From: Lycium barbarum | Taxonomy: Eukaryota; Streptophyta; Magnoliopsida; Solanales; Solanaceae | Assembly: GCF_019175385.1 (NCBI RefSeq) | Contig: NC_083344.1 | Location: 59,396,782 to 59,460,781, forward strand | Length of the DNA stretch: 64,000 nucleotides | Direction of reading: 5' to 3' | Part shown: piece after piece, positions 1 through 11,849 of the stretch | How positions within the stretch are numbered: the first letter of the stretch is position 1 | Layout of the letters: each line of letters opens with the position of its first letter | The notes under the pieces: model-generated | The model's input: only the letters and a program-made list of their open reading frames with translations | The model's database searches: none | What the model was told of the DNA's origin: nothing | Position numbers and translations under genes: made by a program

Positions 1-997
1 CCAGTTACCACATCAAGGACTAGCCAAAACAAGGTCCAAGAATACCTCGAAACAGCCTGCACCGCACGCACAATGCTCAAAATCAGTCCACACGTTGCAA
101 AGTTCAACAATAATCAACATAAAAACCATGACATATTCAAGTTATTCCTAACGATCTATAGCCACAACACATTATCAAAATGACCTAACAATAACATGCC
201 CCAAACAGCCCATCAACTACAACAACACAAATACATAATCATAACCACACTTTTAATCCTTCAACTCAACAAGAACAACCCCTAAATACAATATAACAAT
301 CAAACCTAATTTAATTGAAACAACTCCGATTCAGCCCAATTACAACACCAATACGATCATATGCATTTTCTTACTTCCAATTTCGCTTAATACAAATTAA
401 TCTCTCAATTACAACATCATTTAACTCCAATTACACTATAAGAAGAAGAAATCTTACCTTAACTTTGCTAGAACAAATCCTACAACCACTTGCACCAATT
501 GCACCACTTCTTCTTCCTCAAATCAAATTCTAATCGTGCTGCCTCCTTTGGATGTTTAGAACACTTACTAGGGAGTTATAATTTTTTTTTCAAAATCTTG
601 GAGCTGGACGTGAGCTCAAGGTGGCAGCCATGGCTGTTTGTAACTCTCTCTCTCTAATGAAGTTGATGATGATGAAAGTGAATAGATGCCTTAGTCATCA
701 ATGACATATATATAGGCAACCAGCCCACTTGACACATGTCCCACTATGTCAGCATCCATACTCCAATCATAATTGTCCACATTTTAGTGGGGCCCACCTA
801 ATAATCTGATCATGGTTGTTAATTAATCCCTAATCTTCACTAACATCTCCACACTAATAGTAATTAACTAGCAAACCGTGCAATATTAAAATTAGGATTA
901 AAAATTCCTTGTCTAATATCTCGAAAATAATCTTGTCCTTGAACTTATGTCGATTAACTTACGAATAATCCAACGTACAAAAGTACATGATATAACA
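1..997 (-). repeat. LTR fragment (minus sense), U3 half, cut by window edge
   Basis: Read on the minus strand this begins at 997 with TGTTATATCATGTAC, the usual TGTTATATCCCGTA start of the LTRs here with a few changes. It has a TATATATA box (707-714) and a splice-donor-like AAGGTAAGATTTC (about 447-459). The same family recurs at 54030-54778, where the sequence aligns from about 296 to 997. The LTR end lies outside the window. Short open frames inside are AT-rich noise. Confidence 0.7.
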
Positions 998-1808
998 ATA
1001 AAGGCCTCATCTCATTTAATTCATTTCATTCTTTCTCTCCACACTTCAAGAATTCTCTAGAACCCTCCCCACTCTTCATCCACAAGAACCCAAGAGAAAC
1101 TAAGGATCAACTTCATCAAATCAAGAGAAACAAGTGCAAGAAACTCATTAAAGTTTATCCAAGTTAAGAAATTTCATTAGAGGTGAACTAGTGTTTTGGC
1201 TCAAGTGAAGTATTTCCACCCAATGCTTATTCCTACACCATCTAAGGTAAGTTTTATGGTATTATCATATTGTTTAAGGTATTGAAAAGTTGAAACACTT
1301 GCATTGTAGAAGGGTATAGAAAATGGGTCATGAATATGGGAATAGTGTAATTTTTGAGTAGTAGTTTGGAGTGAATCGTGAATATTGATATGTCAGTTAC
1401 AGGTTGCTCCTCATTTGATGCTTCCTTATTTCATTGACGTATTGTTATTGTTGATGCCTTACATACTCAGTACAATGTTCGTACTGACGTCCTTTCTTCT
1501 TGGACGATGTGTTCATGCCCATAGGTAGATAGGGAGATGGTGCAGATCCATAGGAGCTATCAGCAGATTTATAGGAGCACTCCATTATTCCGGAGGTGCT
1601 ATTTGGTTTAATTATTTTGTGTACATATTTAGGCACGGCGGGGTCCTGTCCCGTCCTCATGTCTAGTACTCTAGTAGAGGCTCGTAGATACGCATGTGTG
1701 GGTAGTATGGTCTCACGATTTTTCTCACGTGTATATATATATATATATATATTGATAGCCGAAGGGCTTATGTATATAAAGGTAACTATGTTTCAATGTG
1801 AAAAATGG
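998..1808 (+). repeat. LTR fragment (plus sense), 3' half
   Basis: This is a plus-sense LTR cut on the left by the 1-997 LTR and on the right by the 1809-4380 LTR. It keeps the donor-like TCTAAGGTAAG (1241-1251), the three-hairpin module (1467-1524), and a hairpin with arms GGCGGG/CCCGTC (1637-1655). The third stem of the module is changed on both sides (ATGTG with CATAG instead of CTGCG with CGCAG) but can still pair at four of five positions. A short AT run lies at 1733-1751. Confidence 0.65.
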
Positions 1809-3702
1809 TGTTATACCCCGTATATTTATACGTCGAATTATTCACAAGCAAATCGACTCAAGTTCAAGGCGGAATTATTTTCGGACACGAAATAGGAACT
1901 TTTAATTTTAAATTTTAATTATTACACAAATTGTTTATAAATTTTAATTAGAGTAGAAATATCATTGGAGATTAGGAAATTAGTTAATCGTGATTAAATT
2001 ATTAAGTGGGGATTAGTTTCTAATTAAGATTAATTAAGTAACTAATTAAGGAATTAAGTGGGCCCCATTGACATGTGTCAACATGATGGACACGTGTCAT
2101 GTTGGAGGACACATGTCCTATGGTTAGAAATCACATATGAATTCACAAATTGTGAATCATACTTTGGCCGTGTACTTCATTTGTACACATTTCAATTGAA
2201 AAATAAAAGCATGGCCATGGCTGCTGCTCACGGCCAGCCATGGTCAAGAAAATTTTGTTGTTTTTTGCTTTGATTTAATTCCAAGATGATTTCAAGTTCA
2301 AAGAGGTGATAGCAACATTGGATATTGAATCGAGGAAGAAGAAATTGTGAAATTAGAGCAACTAAGTGTATTCCTCCGAGACAATTAAGGTAAGATTTTC
2401 TTGTTTTGTAATATAATTGTATTAATGGTGTTGTAATGGAAGGATTAAAATTGTATTGGATGAAATTGGAAGTAAGAAATTGCATGAAATCGTTGTTATA
2501 CGAAATTGTGGGTTGTGAAGGATTAAAAAGGATTATTGGATTGTTAGAGTTGTTTATGGGGGGAATTGTAAGGATTCTATATGAATATTTCTATTACTGT
2601 CATTGTTGGTATTTCTGTGATAATAGGAGGATAATTGGAAATTCGGGGTAGGTGAATATATAGGGGAAATGTTGCCCGATTTCCGTTAAGTTCTTAACTA
2701 ATGAAAATCTTAATTAAGAGAGTATGAATTAAAGAATAAGTTCTATAGGAGATTGGTCACGAATTTATGAGCTAGGAAGTATAGTTACTAACGTTAGCGT
2801 TACTGTTATATTAAATAGGCTAAAGGGGCGACGAAGCGAACGAGATTACGAATAACCTTCAGCAGGTATGTAAAGCTGCCCCTTCTTTCTTTTGGCATGT
2901 CTTAGATCTAAGTGATGAATGATATGAACTTTGGGGTAATTCTATTCATAAGTTTTGAGTGTGATTTATGATTCTTATTCACTTCTTGATGTTAGAGCTC
3001 TTAAGTGATTGAGCTTCCCTCTTCAGTTTCCTGTACGTTGGATAATAGTCGATATATATAAGCTCCTATTCCTAGAAACTCTACGATAACTGATGTCATT
3101 GACTTCTATAAGCTGTTTCATACTATACTGACATATGTCTATGGTTCCTAAGGCTCTTTTGATATTATTTATGATGACGTTCGAGGGATATTTGATATGG
3201 TTGTTGCTATTGATACTCAGGTGTAAATCCCTTCTTCTTATTCTGTTTGAGTCTTGATAATGTTTTAAATTGCATATGGTTGCTCACTACTCTGCTCGTG
3301 CATGCCTCATTATGTCCTTCACCGAGTCCCGGGCCGGGTATGTTATCGTGCACAGTTTCACTGCATTGTTCACCGAGTCCCTCACTAGAGGGCCTGGTAC
3401 GGTATATATATATATATATGATGGTGTTATGCTGTGTTATGGCGTTATGATGTATTTATGGAGTTATGCTGTGTTATGGCGTTATGATGTGTTTATGGAG
3501 TAATGCTATGTTATGGCGCCAAAGACGGGGTGGCGACCATGTTCACAGAGTTCCGTAATGGGCCGGGTATGATATATGATATTGACATGCATGATTTATG
3601 TTTCAAAAGGGCAAGTGTTTTGGTATTCTGGACATTGTACTTGTTTTTTGTACTCCCTAGTTCAGTTATGATCCTTTTTACTGTATTTCATGCTTTATAT
3701 AC

Positions 3703-3760
3703 TCAGTACATATTCCGTACTGACCCCCTTTCTTCGGGGGGCTGCGTTTCATGCCCGCAG
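3703..3760 (+). other. Three-hairpin LTR module (reference copy)
   Basis: Three inverted repeats lie back to back. TCAGTAC (3703-3709) pairs with GTACTGA (3717-3723), CCCCC (3724-3728) pairs with GGGGG (3736-3740), and CTGCG (3742-3746) pairs with CGCAG (3756-3760). Loops are 7 to 9 bases. The same order and spacing recur in 17 other LTR copies in this window, with paired substitutions in stems 2 and 3. Confidence 0.8.
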
Positions 3761-3841
3761 GTATAGATAGTCAGTATGGTGACCCTTCAGCATAGGGCTT
3801 CTACTCAGCTGTCTCGGAGACCTCCGTTGTTCCGGAGTCTA

Positions 3842-3881
3842 GACTTTGGTTCAGATCTTATATAAGATCTGAACCAAAGTC
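3842..3881. repeat. Perfect 40-bp palindrome
   Basis: The two 20-base arms are exact reverse complements with no spacer, meeting at TATATA in the centre (around 3861/3862). The left arm matches the normal LTR sequence of related copies; the right arm is its inverted copy and sits where other LTRs have the GACGGG/CCCGTC hairpin and its flanks. Downstream sequence (CATATTTCAC onward) resumes the normal LTR. Confidence 0.9.
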
Positions 3882-4380
3882 ATATTTCACTAACGATACT
3901 CTTAGAGGTCTTTAGATATATGTGTGGGTTGTGTATTAGTTCTGTTCAGCTATGTTTAAACGTTGTGCTATGGGTATGTTCGTCTGTAATGGCAGCCTTG
4001 TCGGCTTGCATATGACATGATGTTGATGTGTAGTGGCAGCCTTGTCGGCTTGCGTATTATTTCATGATATGATTAGTTGGGACTCCTCAGGAGACAGTTT
4101 ATCTGGATATATATATGACGACGTTATGAACTTTGGAGTTCCTTTATAAGTTTCCATATTGTCGTAGTTTCAGTTTTACTATATCTAGCAGATACGTATA
4201 CGGGTGTCCAGATCGGGCATTAGTCATGGCCCACGGGGTCTGGTCATGACAAATGGTTTTCCTATGATTTGAGTATAAGATTAATGAATGAACGGTTGAT
4301 GTGTACGATGGGTAATGGTAAGAGCGGTGCTCAGCGGTTAGCCCTGGGTACCCGTCATGGCCCCTAGTCGGGTCGTGACA

Positions 4381-5049
4381 GTGTGATTTCATTGTTGCAA
4401 AGTGAATTTGTTTATCCATTGAATTCATCTAGATTGCTCATTTGTGGTTTCCAATTGAGTCTTCTACTTGATTCATATTACTGTGGTTCTTTTGGTTGAA
4501 TTCACAATTGGAGGGTTTAAGTTTAATATACTTAGATTTGCCTATAGGATTCATTACTAATTGGGTCAAGTATCTATCCTCTATTCTCCTTAACCCCCAA
4601 TTCTTCATCTATCTTTTGTTTTCCTTTATTTTTGTTTACTTCTTAGAATTTTCTTAGGTTGAATCTTATCAATTTTCAGGAACCTAGGGTTTGGAGAGAT
4701 GATTAATGATCAAGAAGAGATGAACTTTGGTGGATGATTGATGGAGATTGAGTATAGACTCACCTTAGGGTTAGAGAGACTTCTTTGGTGTTCTTTTCCT
4801 CAGAAAAATAGATTGAAAATGAAGTGGGAATGAATATAACGAAGTTAGGCTTTTAAAACAACGTTTTCGGTGCGCGGCCATATAGCTAGAAGCCCACTTC
4901 GTGCAGCTGATCGTGCAGCGAAGCCAGTAACACTGCCCTCGCGCACCTGAAGGGCACTTCGCGCAGACTGCGTAGCGTCTAGTAAAATGGGCATAACTTC
5001 TGGTACTGAACTCTGTTTGGGATCAAGTGATACCTGAAACTTAACTCAT
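4381..5049 (-). repeat. Probable minus-strand LTR or 3' flank of the 5050-9500 element
   Basis: No coding potential is visible. On the minus strand the stretch follows directly after the chromodomain coding of the pol pseudogene. It contains a GC-richer block with CGCGCA-type words (about 4870-4990), a purine-rich leader-like stretch and a donor-like AAGGTGAGTC (about 4756-4765). This fits the start of a 3' LTR of a different family from the others, but no TG start or polypurine tract could be placed. It is cut off by the LTR ending at 4380. Confidence 0.4.
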
Positions 5050-6318
5050 ACCTGAAATAGGGATCAAGTGAGGATATCTCTTCTTCATGTCCTCTTCCTC
5101 TTCCCATGTAGCTTCTTCAGTATTATGATTTCGCCATAACACTTTAACCGACGCAACATCCTTTGTTCTCAACCTTCTAACTTGGCGATCCAAAATGATT
5201 CATCAATCTCAACCTCTTCATAGTTCAATACGTGAGAAGGGTCATCTTTATACAACCTCAACATCGAAATGTGAAACACCGGATCAACCATGGACATCTT
5301 AGACGGTAATCTCAACTAATAAGCTACGTTCCTAACTCTCCTAGTAATCTCATAAGGACCAATGTAACGAGGACTAAGTTTTCCCTTTCTGCCAAAACGC
5401 ATTACCCCCTTCATAGGTGACACTTTCAAGAAAACCTTGTCACCAACAGCATATTCCAATTCCCTATGCCTCACGCCCGTATAAGACTTTTGTCTACTCT
5501 GAACAGTCTTCAATTGCTGCACCATAAGATTTACCTTCTCTATCTCCTCATGAACTGAATCGGGACCCAACAACTCTACTTCCATTGGTTAAAACCAACC
5601 AATTGGAGACCGACAACGCCTCCCATAAAGAGCCTCATAAGGAGCCATCTGAATACTCGTTTGATAACTAATGTTGTAAGCGAATTCCACCAGAGGTAAG
5701 TGTTCTACCCAACTTCCTCCAAAATCGATTGCACAAGCACGCAACATATCCTCCAAAGTTTGAATAGTTCTCTCTGCCTGCCCGTCAGTTTGAGGATGAA
5801 AGGCAGTGCTCAATTTCACTCTAGTCTCCAAACCTTCTTGAAACGTCTGCCAAAAGTGAGCAGTAAATTGTGTGCCTCTGTCAGATATGATGGATGCTGG
5901 AACACCGTGCAACCTAACGATCTCCTTCAAATATAACTTGGCCTACTCCGTTGCGGCATATGATGTCTTCATAGGGAGAAAATGAGCGGACTTTGTGAGT
6001 CTATCCACGATCACCCAAATCGAATCAAATTTGGCCTTTGTGCGGGTAAACCCACAACGAAATATAAATTGATCACCTCCTACTTCCACTGCGGTATCTC
6101 GATATTCTGAACCAGGCCCCCAGGCCTTTGATGTTCAGCTTTCACCTGTTGACAATTTAAACACTTAGCCACAAAGTTAGAAATATCAGCCTTCCTGCTC
6201 TTCCACCAATAGTGTTGTTTCAAATCCTTATACATCTTGGTGGATCCCCGATGAACTGAATACTTAGAACTATGAGCTTCCATCATTAATTCTTGTCGAA
6301 GACCATCAACATTAGGAA
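5050..6318 (-). pseudogene. Ty3/gypsy pol C-terminal half: integrase and chromodomain (broken)
   Basis: Reading right to left, 6080-6286 encodes the integrase zinc-binding region (two His of the HHCC motif, then CLNC). 5589-5930 encodes the catalytic core with ISDRGTQF and HPQTDGQAE, carrying the second Asp and the Glu of the DDE triad. 5316-5585 encodes the C-terminal integrase domain with the GPY motif (YIGPYE). 5050-5315 encodes an FHISML segment and a chromodomain-like end (VLWRNHN, TWEEEEDM). In-frame stops lie at about 5313-5315, 5586-5588 and 5937-5939, and the reading frame shifts around 6000-6080, where the first catalytic Asp region is degraded. The gene continues beyond the inserted LTR at 8843-9500. 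It is a dead fragment of an autonomous chromovirus. Confidence 0.9.
6314..6318. other. Target site duplication AGGAA (left)
   Basis: AGGAA immediately precedes the LTR start at 6319 and is repeated at 8843-8847 right after the LTR end. This proves that 6319-8842 inserted into the minus-strand pol gene. Confidence 0.9.
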
Positions 6319-8842
6319 TGTTACGCCCCAGAAAATTTCATGTTACTAAGGCAGTAGACGGCTTAATTTGAGCTCAAGGAGGAGCAAATATTACAAGTAT
6401 AAAGGATGAAATTCTACTGTATTAGCATGAGGATAACATGAGTATGATATTTGGAATTCGTACAATACGATTGGAATGATACGTTAAAAGATATATAGCC
6501 CTCGTAATCGTAAGCTGAGGTGGGGTCAACATGTCGATATTTTATAAAGGACATATGACAAGTTATATGGATAATATATGTGAATTTAAACACAACTCAA
6601 GAAGGACCCTTGAGATAAATCAAAGTGGAAGCCCTCCAAAAAGATGTTTTTAAGTTACGTTTTCGGGTGATCTGACTTCTGGAGGCCATAAACCCATCAT
6701 TATTTTGGAATTTGGGAAAACTCCTAAATTAAAGTTGTAGATAATTGAAATACCTTTCCAACTATAGGTCGTGGGCCTGCATGTGTAGGATAAAGTGTAG
6801 TACAAGTTGTTGCCGTCGTTTTAAGCTAAATGTTGAACTTGGGGATGCTAGTTTCGTGGTGGATGCTCATATAAGGTATGTTTATGATGTTCTTACCATG
6901 ATCATTGATAGATTTGACGGGTTAGAATAGAGAAAATGACGTTGAAAGTTCGGTTATAATTTTTGGATATCAAATGACTTGGTGGCTATTTTGGTATGAT
7001 GAAATGGATAGAATTAGCTGGCTATTGATATAAAATGATTGTTGATATGTTGTTGATAAGTTGCTATTCTTGAATTTGGGAGACTAAGGTGTATGAAGAT
7101 ATCGTATACCAAGCGTATACTGGGTTGTTTTGGTGCATATCATTGGGAGTTGATGCTTTGAGTTTAAAGAGACTTATATGAGATGGTTGTTGTTGGTGGT
7201 GGTTGCTGATTGTGTTGTTAAATTGAATTGGAATTAGAGGGAAAAGAAAATTACAGGGAAAATGCTGCCCGAATTTACGGAAGTTAATTACGAGCTTAGA
7301 GAACTATATGAACCTTTTTCAAGTTGTCTACGGGGTTTCCTTTACCTGGATGGTGGATTGGCCAGTGTTTGGAATCATAAATTAAGCTAATCACGTAAGC
7401 GACAAGGTATGTAAGCCAAACCTTTCTTCTTTTGGCATGATTCTTGTTGTTCTTCATTTTATATGTACTCCATATGATTCCAATCTTAGACGAGTAAGGT
7501 CTAAATGTTTCTTGTGATGTCTTATTGATATTGTACTCCCATAAGGTGCTAGTTGAGTTGTGTATATAAGGTGCTAGTTGAGTTGTGTATATGGTTTTAC
7601 TAATGATTTTGAGGAAATGAGTTTCATACTAAAGGAAACATAAAGTTTGATTTTCAAAACCATTCCGAAGGGGGTGCGAGATTTTACTACTTCATTTCGT
7701 TTACGATTTATGTCTACATTCCATAGTATAATCCCTTTGTACTGATATGATCACTTATTCTTTGGGTAGGGCAATAAGATGAAATTGAGTAAAATATAAG
7801 TAGTAAGAATTTGATAACAATTCTACCCTCAAACCTGATAGTATGTCCTCCTAAGTCTAGTGAGATACAAATTTGATAACTTCTTATGAAAGTCTGAAGA
7901 TAATAACTGGATTGTGATGAATTAATTAGTGATTTATGCTTTGAATTGAAATTGTTATTTGTGGATTGCGTTTGTGTTGATATGATGGTGATATTAAGCC
8001 GGAAACGGCTGCCTGAAGAGGCCATCATTATTAAGCCGGAAGCGGCTGCCCGAAGGGGCCATCATTATTATGCCGGAAGCGGCCGTCCGAAAGGACTATT
8101 GTGATGCTAGCTGGAAACGGCTGTCCGAAGGGACCATTTTGTTAACATGTCGGAAGCGGTATGTGTGTTGGATTGCATTATTTACTTAAAGATTGTTTGG
8201 AGACTTCGTGTATACATTTATGTTTCTTCTAGCGAAGGCAGCGGGTATTGAGTTAGGTTGCGATTTCTTCTCTCCTAAGTCAAATTATGATTATGACTTG
8301 TTACCACCTTACATACTCAGTACATTGTCCGTACTGATGTCCTTTTGCCTGGGGACGCTGCGTTCATGCCCGCAGCCCCAGATTGTTTGGCAGGTTAAAT
8401 GTATAGCTAGGATGCTTGGACGTCAGCTGGGATTGGAAAGTTCCACCTCATTCTGGAGCTGTGCTGAGTCATGTATCGATATGTATGATTATGGGTATGT
8501 CAGGGCCCTGTCCTGACTCATAATGTTCAGTTCACTTTTTAGAGACTTCTGCAGACAGTGTCCTGTGGTATATTTGTCGAGATGTCGACAAAGTGATGTC
8601 AGTTGAGTCATTGGTGGATTTTAAAACAGTATGTATTTTAGAAGATTTCAATTGGTGTAAAGTACTTAATTGATTGAATGTTTTCATAATCATTACAAAG
8701 ATAATGATTTCTATTTGGAAAAGTTTCATGTTTTTAAAAGTTCTTGAAATGACAGGTTTTGATAGAGCGAATGTCTAAGGGTTCGCTCAACTCTGATGAG
8801 AGTCGGGTGCCCGTCATGCCCTACCATTGCTAGGGTGTGACA
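6319..8842 (+). mobile_element. Solo LTR (2.52 kb) with AGGAA target duplication
   Basis: It starts TGTTACGCCCC and ends GGGTGTGACA, flanked by AGGAA on both sides, with no internal domain, so it is a solo LTR left by LTR-LTR recombination. It is a close relative of the solo LTR at 51298-54029. Compared with that copy it lacks about 246 bases at the junction near 6785 (copy-2 positions 51766-52011), a segment that holds the TATTTAAG box and first exon-like part. Landmarks are GGGAAAATGCTGCCC (about 7257), GGTATGTAAGCC (about 7406), the GAAR hairpin array (7994-8160), the three-hairpin module (8317-8375) and the GTCAGG/CCTGAC hairpin (8499-8517). Confidence 0.93.
7994..8160 (+). repeat. Tandem array of paired GAAA/GAAG-loop hairpins (about 37-bp unit)
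   Basis: Four clear units and one decayed unit each contain two small hairpins. The first is AGCCG-GAAA/GAAG-CGGCT. The second has stems that change together from unit to unit: GCCT/AGGC, GCCC/GGGC, GTCC/GGAC, GTCC/GGAC, all closed on GAAG or GAAA. The same array with three units is at 53217-53345. It occupies the LTR position where other families have CCGAGTCCC-type hairpins. Confidence 0.75.
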
Positions 8843-9500
8843 AGGAACACACAATTGTCCTTGCAACCGCAGAACACTATCACTAATACCAACAATAAAC
8901 AAAGTGTACTCACCCCTTTCCACTCCATCTCTCAGCTTTGCCAATAGTTCATCATCATATTGCTTGGATTTTATCCATTCCACCATATAAGACCGTGATG
9001 GCGTGATGCCTACTAACTCCCCATCTTCGGTTTCATCGAGTCTGACACCAAAACTAGCAAGTCTTCGAATTTCTCTTCCCATAGGCATGTCATGTGCACT
9101 CAAATACTCCAACAGGCCCATGGACTTCCTACTCAAAGCATCATCAACCACATTGGCCTTGCCAGGATGATACAAAATATTCAAGTCATAATCTTTTAAC
9201 AACTCCAACCACCTCCTTTGTCTGAGGTTCAACTCTCGTTGCTTGAAGATATATTGCTGACTCTTGTGATCAGTAAAGACATCACAGTGCTCACCATACA
9301 AATAATGACGATAAAATTTTTAAAGTAAAAACCACAGCAGCCAACACCAAGTCATGTGTCGGGTAATTCTTCTCATGCTTTTTCAACTGTCGCGAAGCGT
9401 AAGCAATCACCTTTCTATTTTGCATTAACACGCAACCCAAACCAATTATAGAAGCATCACAATACACCACATATCCGCCAGACCCACAAGGTAGAGTCAA
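8843..9500 (-). pseudogene. Ty3/gypsy pol middle part: RNase H and linker (broken)
   Basis: This is the upstream continuation of the pol fragment at 5050-6318, separated by the solo LTR. On the minus strand 9500 to about 9315 encodes the RNase H start ([19 protein letters not shown]), then a frame change leads into 9301-8843 ([29 protein letters not shown]). The two frames overlap near 9291-9315. The residue that is a catalytic Glu in the sister element (THDLEF) is Val here (THDLVL). The linker ends at LCVPC, where the LTR inserted; the integrase zinc finger continues at 6286. The reverse transcriptase part is absent because another LTR begins at 9501. Confidence 0.88.
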
Positions 9501-10011
9501 TGTCACACCCCAATTTCGATAGGGCATGATGGGCACCCAATTCTTACTTAGAGCTGAGCGAACCCTCTGGCATTCACATAATGAAACTAGACATAAAAAA
9601 AAAATCGAAAATATAATAAAGTACTTTCCGTCAAACCATAGAAATTTGCGAACGATACTCAATTAATTAAATATCGAGTAAGTCAAGCTGACATATCGGC
9701 CTACATGCTCGCTTTACTCAACGCATGACATCTTAACATACTAACCACAGGACACTGTCTGCAAAGTCTCTAAGATTAAACACCTGAATCATATTAGTCG
9801 GGACAGGGCCCTGAAGTACCTATACACACATATGATAACCATAATGACTCGGCACTGCTCCAGGAAGAAAATGGAGTTAACCAATCCCAGTTGATAGCCA
9901 ACCATCCTAGCTGAATACTTTTATCTGCAAAACTATCTGGGACTGTGTGGCATGAACACAACGCCCCCAGGCAAAGGGACGTCAGTACGAACAATGTAAC
10001 GAGTATGTAAG
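9501..10011 (-). repeat. LTR terminal fragment (minus sense)
   Basis: It begins at 9501 with TGTCACACCCC, the minus-strand LTR end, directly after the RNase H coding. It matches the LTR at 61325 onward for its whole length. It includes a half-preserved constant-loop hairpin (9797-9815) and a three-hairpin module (9943-10001) whose third stem uses CTGTG. It stops abruptly at GTATGTAAG where the next LTR begins, so it was either truncated or split by that insertion; the rest of it is not in the window. Confidence 0.75.
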
Positions 10012-10785
10012 TGTCCCACCCCGACCTTACTAGGGTGTGATGGGCACCCGACCCTTACTTAGGACCGAGCGAACCCTCAGACTCTTGCTGCACATAAAGT
10101 TACATCAAACTTTTAAATCAAATCAGATAAAATACATAGTAAATTTTTTTTTCTTTCTTTCAAAAATGTTCTTTCTCGAAGCTTCCAAGTGAACAAATCT
10201 ATAGTCATACAAAATTCAATACATAACACAGACCGACATATCGGCTGACGGAGCCGCTTACAGACTGACATACTATACCCACGACGCTGTCTGCAAAGTC
10301 TCTAATACCATACAGAAACCATAACACATATACCATACCCTGACTTGGCAGTCCTCCAGGAGCAAATGGAGTTCGCCACCACTGCTGAAATATCTTTTAT
10401 AGGGTCCTTATCTCGTCTGGGAGTACCTGCGCGGCATGAAACGCAGCCCCCAAGGAACAGGGGTCAGTACGGAATATGTACTGAGTATGTAAGGCATAGA
10501 ATACAGAAAGCAGAACTATAATCGAAACAAACAGTACCAAGAGTACGCATGTTATCCAGATTACCAAATTACTTGCTTCTCAGACACAGTTCATACAGAC
10601 CAATACCGACCATACAGACCGACACAGACCATACCGACCAATACAGATCCTACAGACCGTACAAATCATACAAAGCATAACAAAATCATACAGAGCATAC
10701 AGAATGCCGACATACTTACTTTCCAGACACAGATGGCACATACCGATACCAGATGTCAGAAGGAGTGTGGCACGTACAGAACGCA

Positions 10786-11070
10786 CAGATAAGGTCATAC
10801 GTCAGACGGAGTACAGAACGTACTGAATACTCAGATGATGTCATATATCGGACGGTACACAGAACGTACAGATTACTCAGATGATGTCATATATCGGACG
10901 GAATACAGAACGTACAGATTACTCAGATGATGTCATATATCAGACGGAATACAGAACGTACAGATTACTCAGATGATGTCATATATCGGACGGAATACAG
11001 AACGTACAGATGATGTCGTATATCGGACGGAATGCAGAACATACAGAATACTCAGATGATGTCAGAACAT
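10786..11070. repeat. 46-bp minisatellite
   Basis: The word GATGATGTCATATATCGGAC recurs at 10834, 10880, 10926 and 10972, exactly 46 bases apart. Then comes one shortened 37-base unit (11009) and another start at 11055. An earlier diverged unit lies at 10788-10833. The array lies in the sense-strand upstream part of the hairpin region of the 10012-14090 LTR. Confidence 0.88.
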
Positions 11071-11849
11071 ACAAAATACTCAGAATCGTATGTCACATAT
11101 GCGTATAACAGAACCCGGCCCTGTGATAAGGGACGCGGTAAACAGAATCATCATATATCAAATTCATGTATCATATATGCATATATCAGAACCCGACCCT
11201 CCAGTGAGGGGTGCGGTAACAGAGCCCGGCCCTCTAGTACGGGACGCGGTGAACAGACAGATCATATGCCATCCTGGCCACCACCCCATATCATCATATC
11301 ATCAAACCATATAACAGAGCCCGGCCCGCCTATGAGGGACGCGGTGAACAATGCAGAGGAATGCGCACAATAACAGAACCTGACCCGGGACGCAGTGAAT
11401 CATATCGTAGAGGACACACGAGGACATAACAGAACCTGGCCCGGGACGCAGTGAAGGATACATTGAGTCATGCACGAGCAGAGTCGTGAGAAACCACATG
11501 CATAGGAATCAAGACTCGACAGACCAGTATACTTACCGATACCTGGGGGCTCGGAACAGATTTCAGGTCAATCCGACGTAGTATGAGAAAGTTACGTGCG
11601 TTCGAAGTACAGAACGCTTTATAAGCGTTTCAGAAGCCTTTTTCGGGGAATCAGAGTCATAGTCATATCAGGCACCTTCGGATGTCCTTACGAATTAGAT
11701 CAAATAGAGGTTTTGGAACCACACTTACGTATAAGAAAATTATGGACGTCTTGATACAGAAACCTCTTCGAACATTTCAGAGCAATCCGAGATCGTACAC
11801 GGAAGTTAGGGACGTTAAATCTTACAGAAGTTCTCGAACCAGAATAAAC

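Larger units (their letters stand above)
1809..4380 (+). repeat. Complete LTR with TG...CA ends (2.57 kb), no target duplication seen
   Basis: It starts TGTTATACCCCGTA at 1809 and ends GGGTCGTGACA at 4380. Internal landmarks in order are a donor-like AAGGTAAGATTTTC (from 2387), a GGGGAAATGTTGCCC block (about 2664), a GGTATGTAAAGC block (about 2873), hairpins of the CCGAGTCCC type (about 3320-3570), the three-hairpin module (3703-3760) and an AGCC/GGCT hairpin (about 4035). Flanking five-base words (AATGG on the left, GTGTG on the right) do not match, so this may be a recombination product rather than a simple solo LTR. The usual GACGGG/CCCGTC hairpin is missing and replaced by the palindrome at 3842-3881. 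Confidence 0.75.

Noticed and set aside
3400..3500. Open frames encoding Ile-Tyr repeats near TA runs (also 37717, 43346, 60344)
   Set aside because: They are translations of TA microsatellites.
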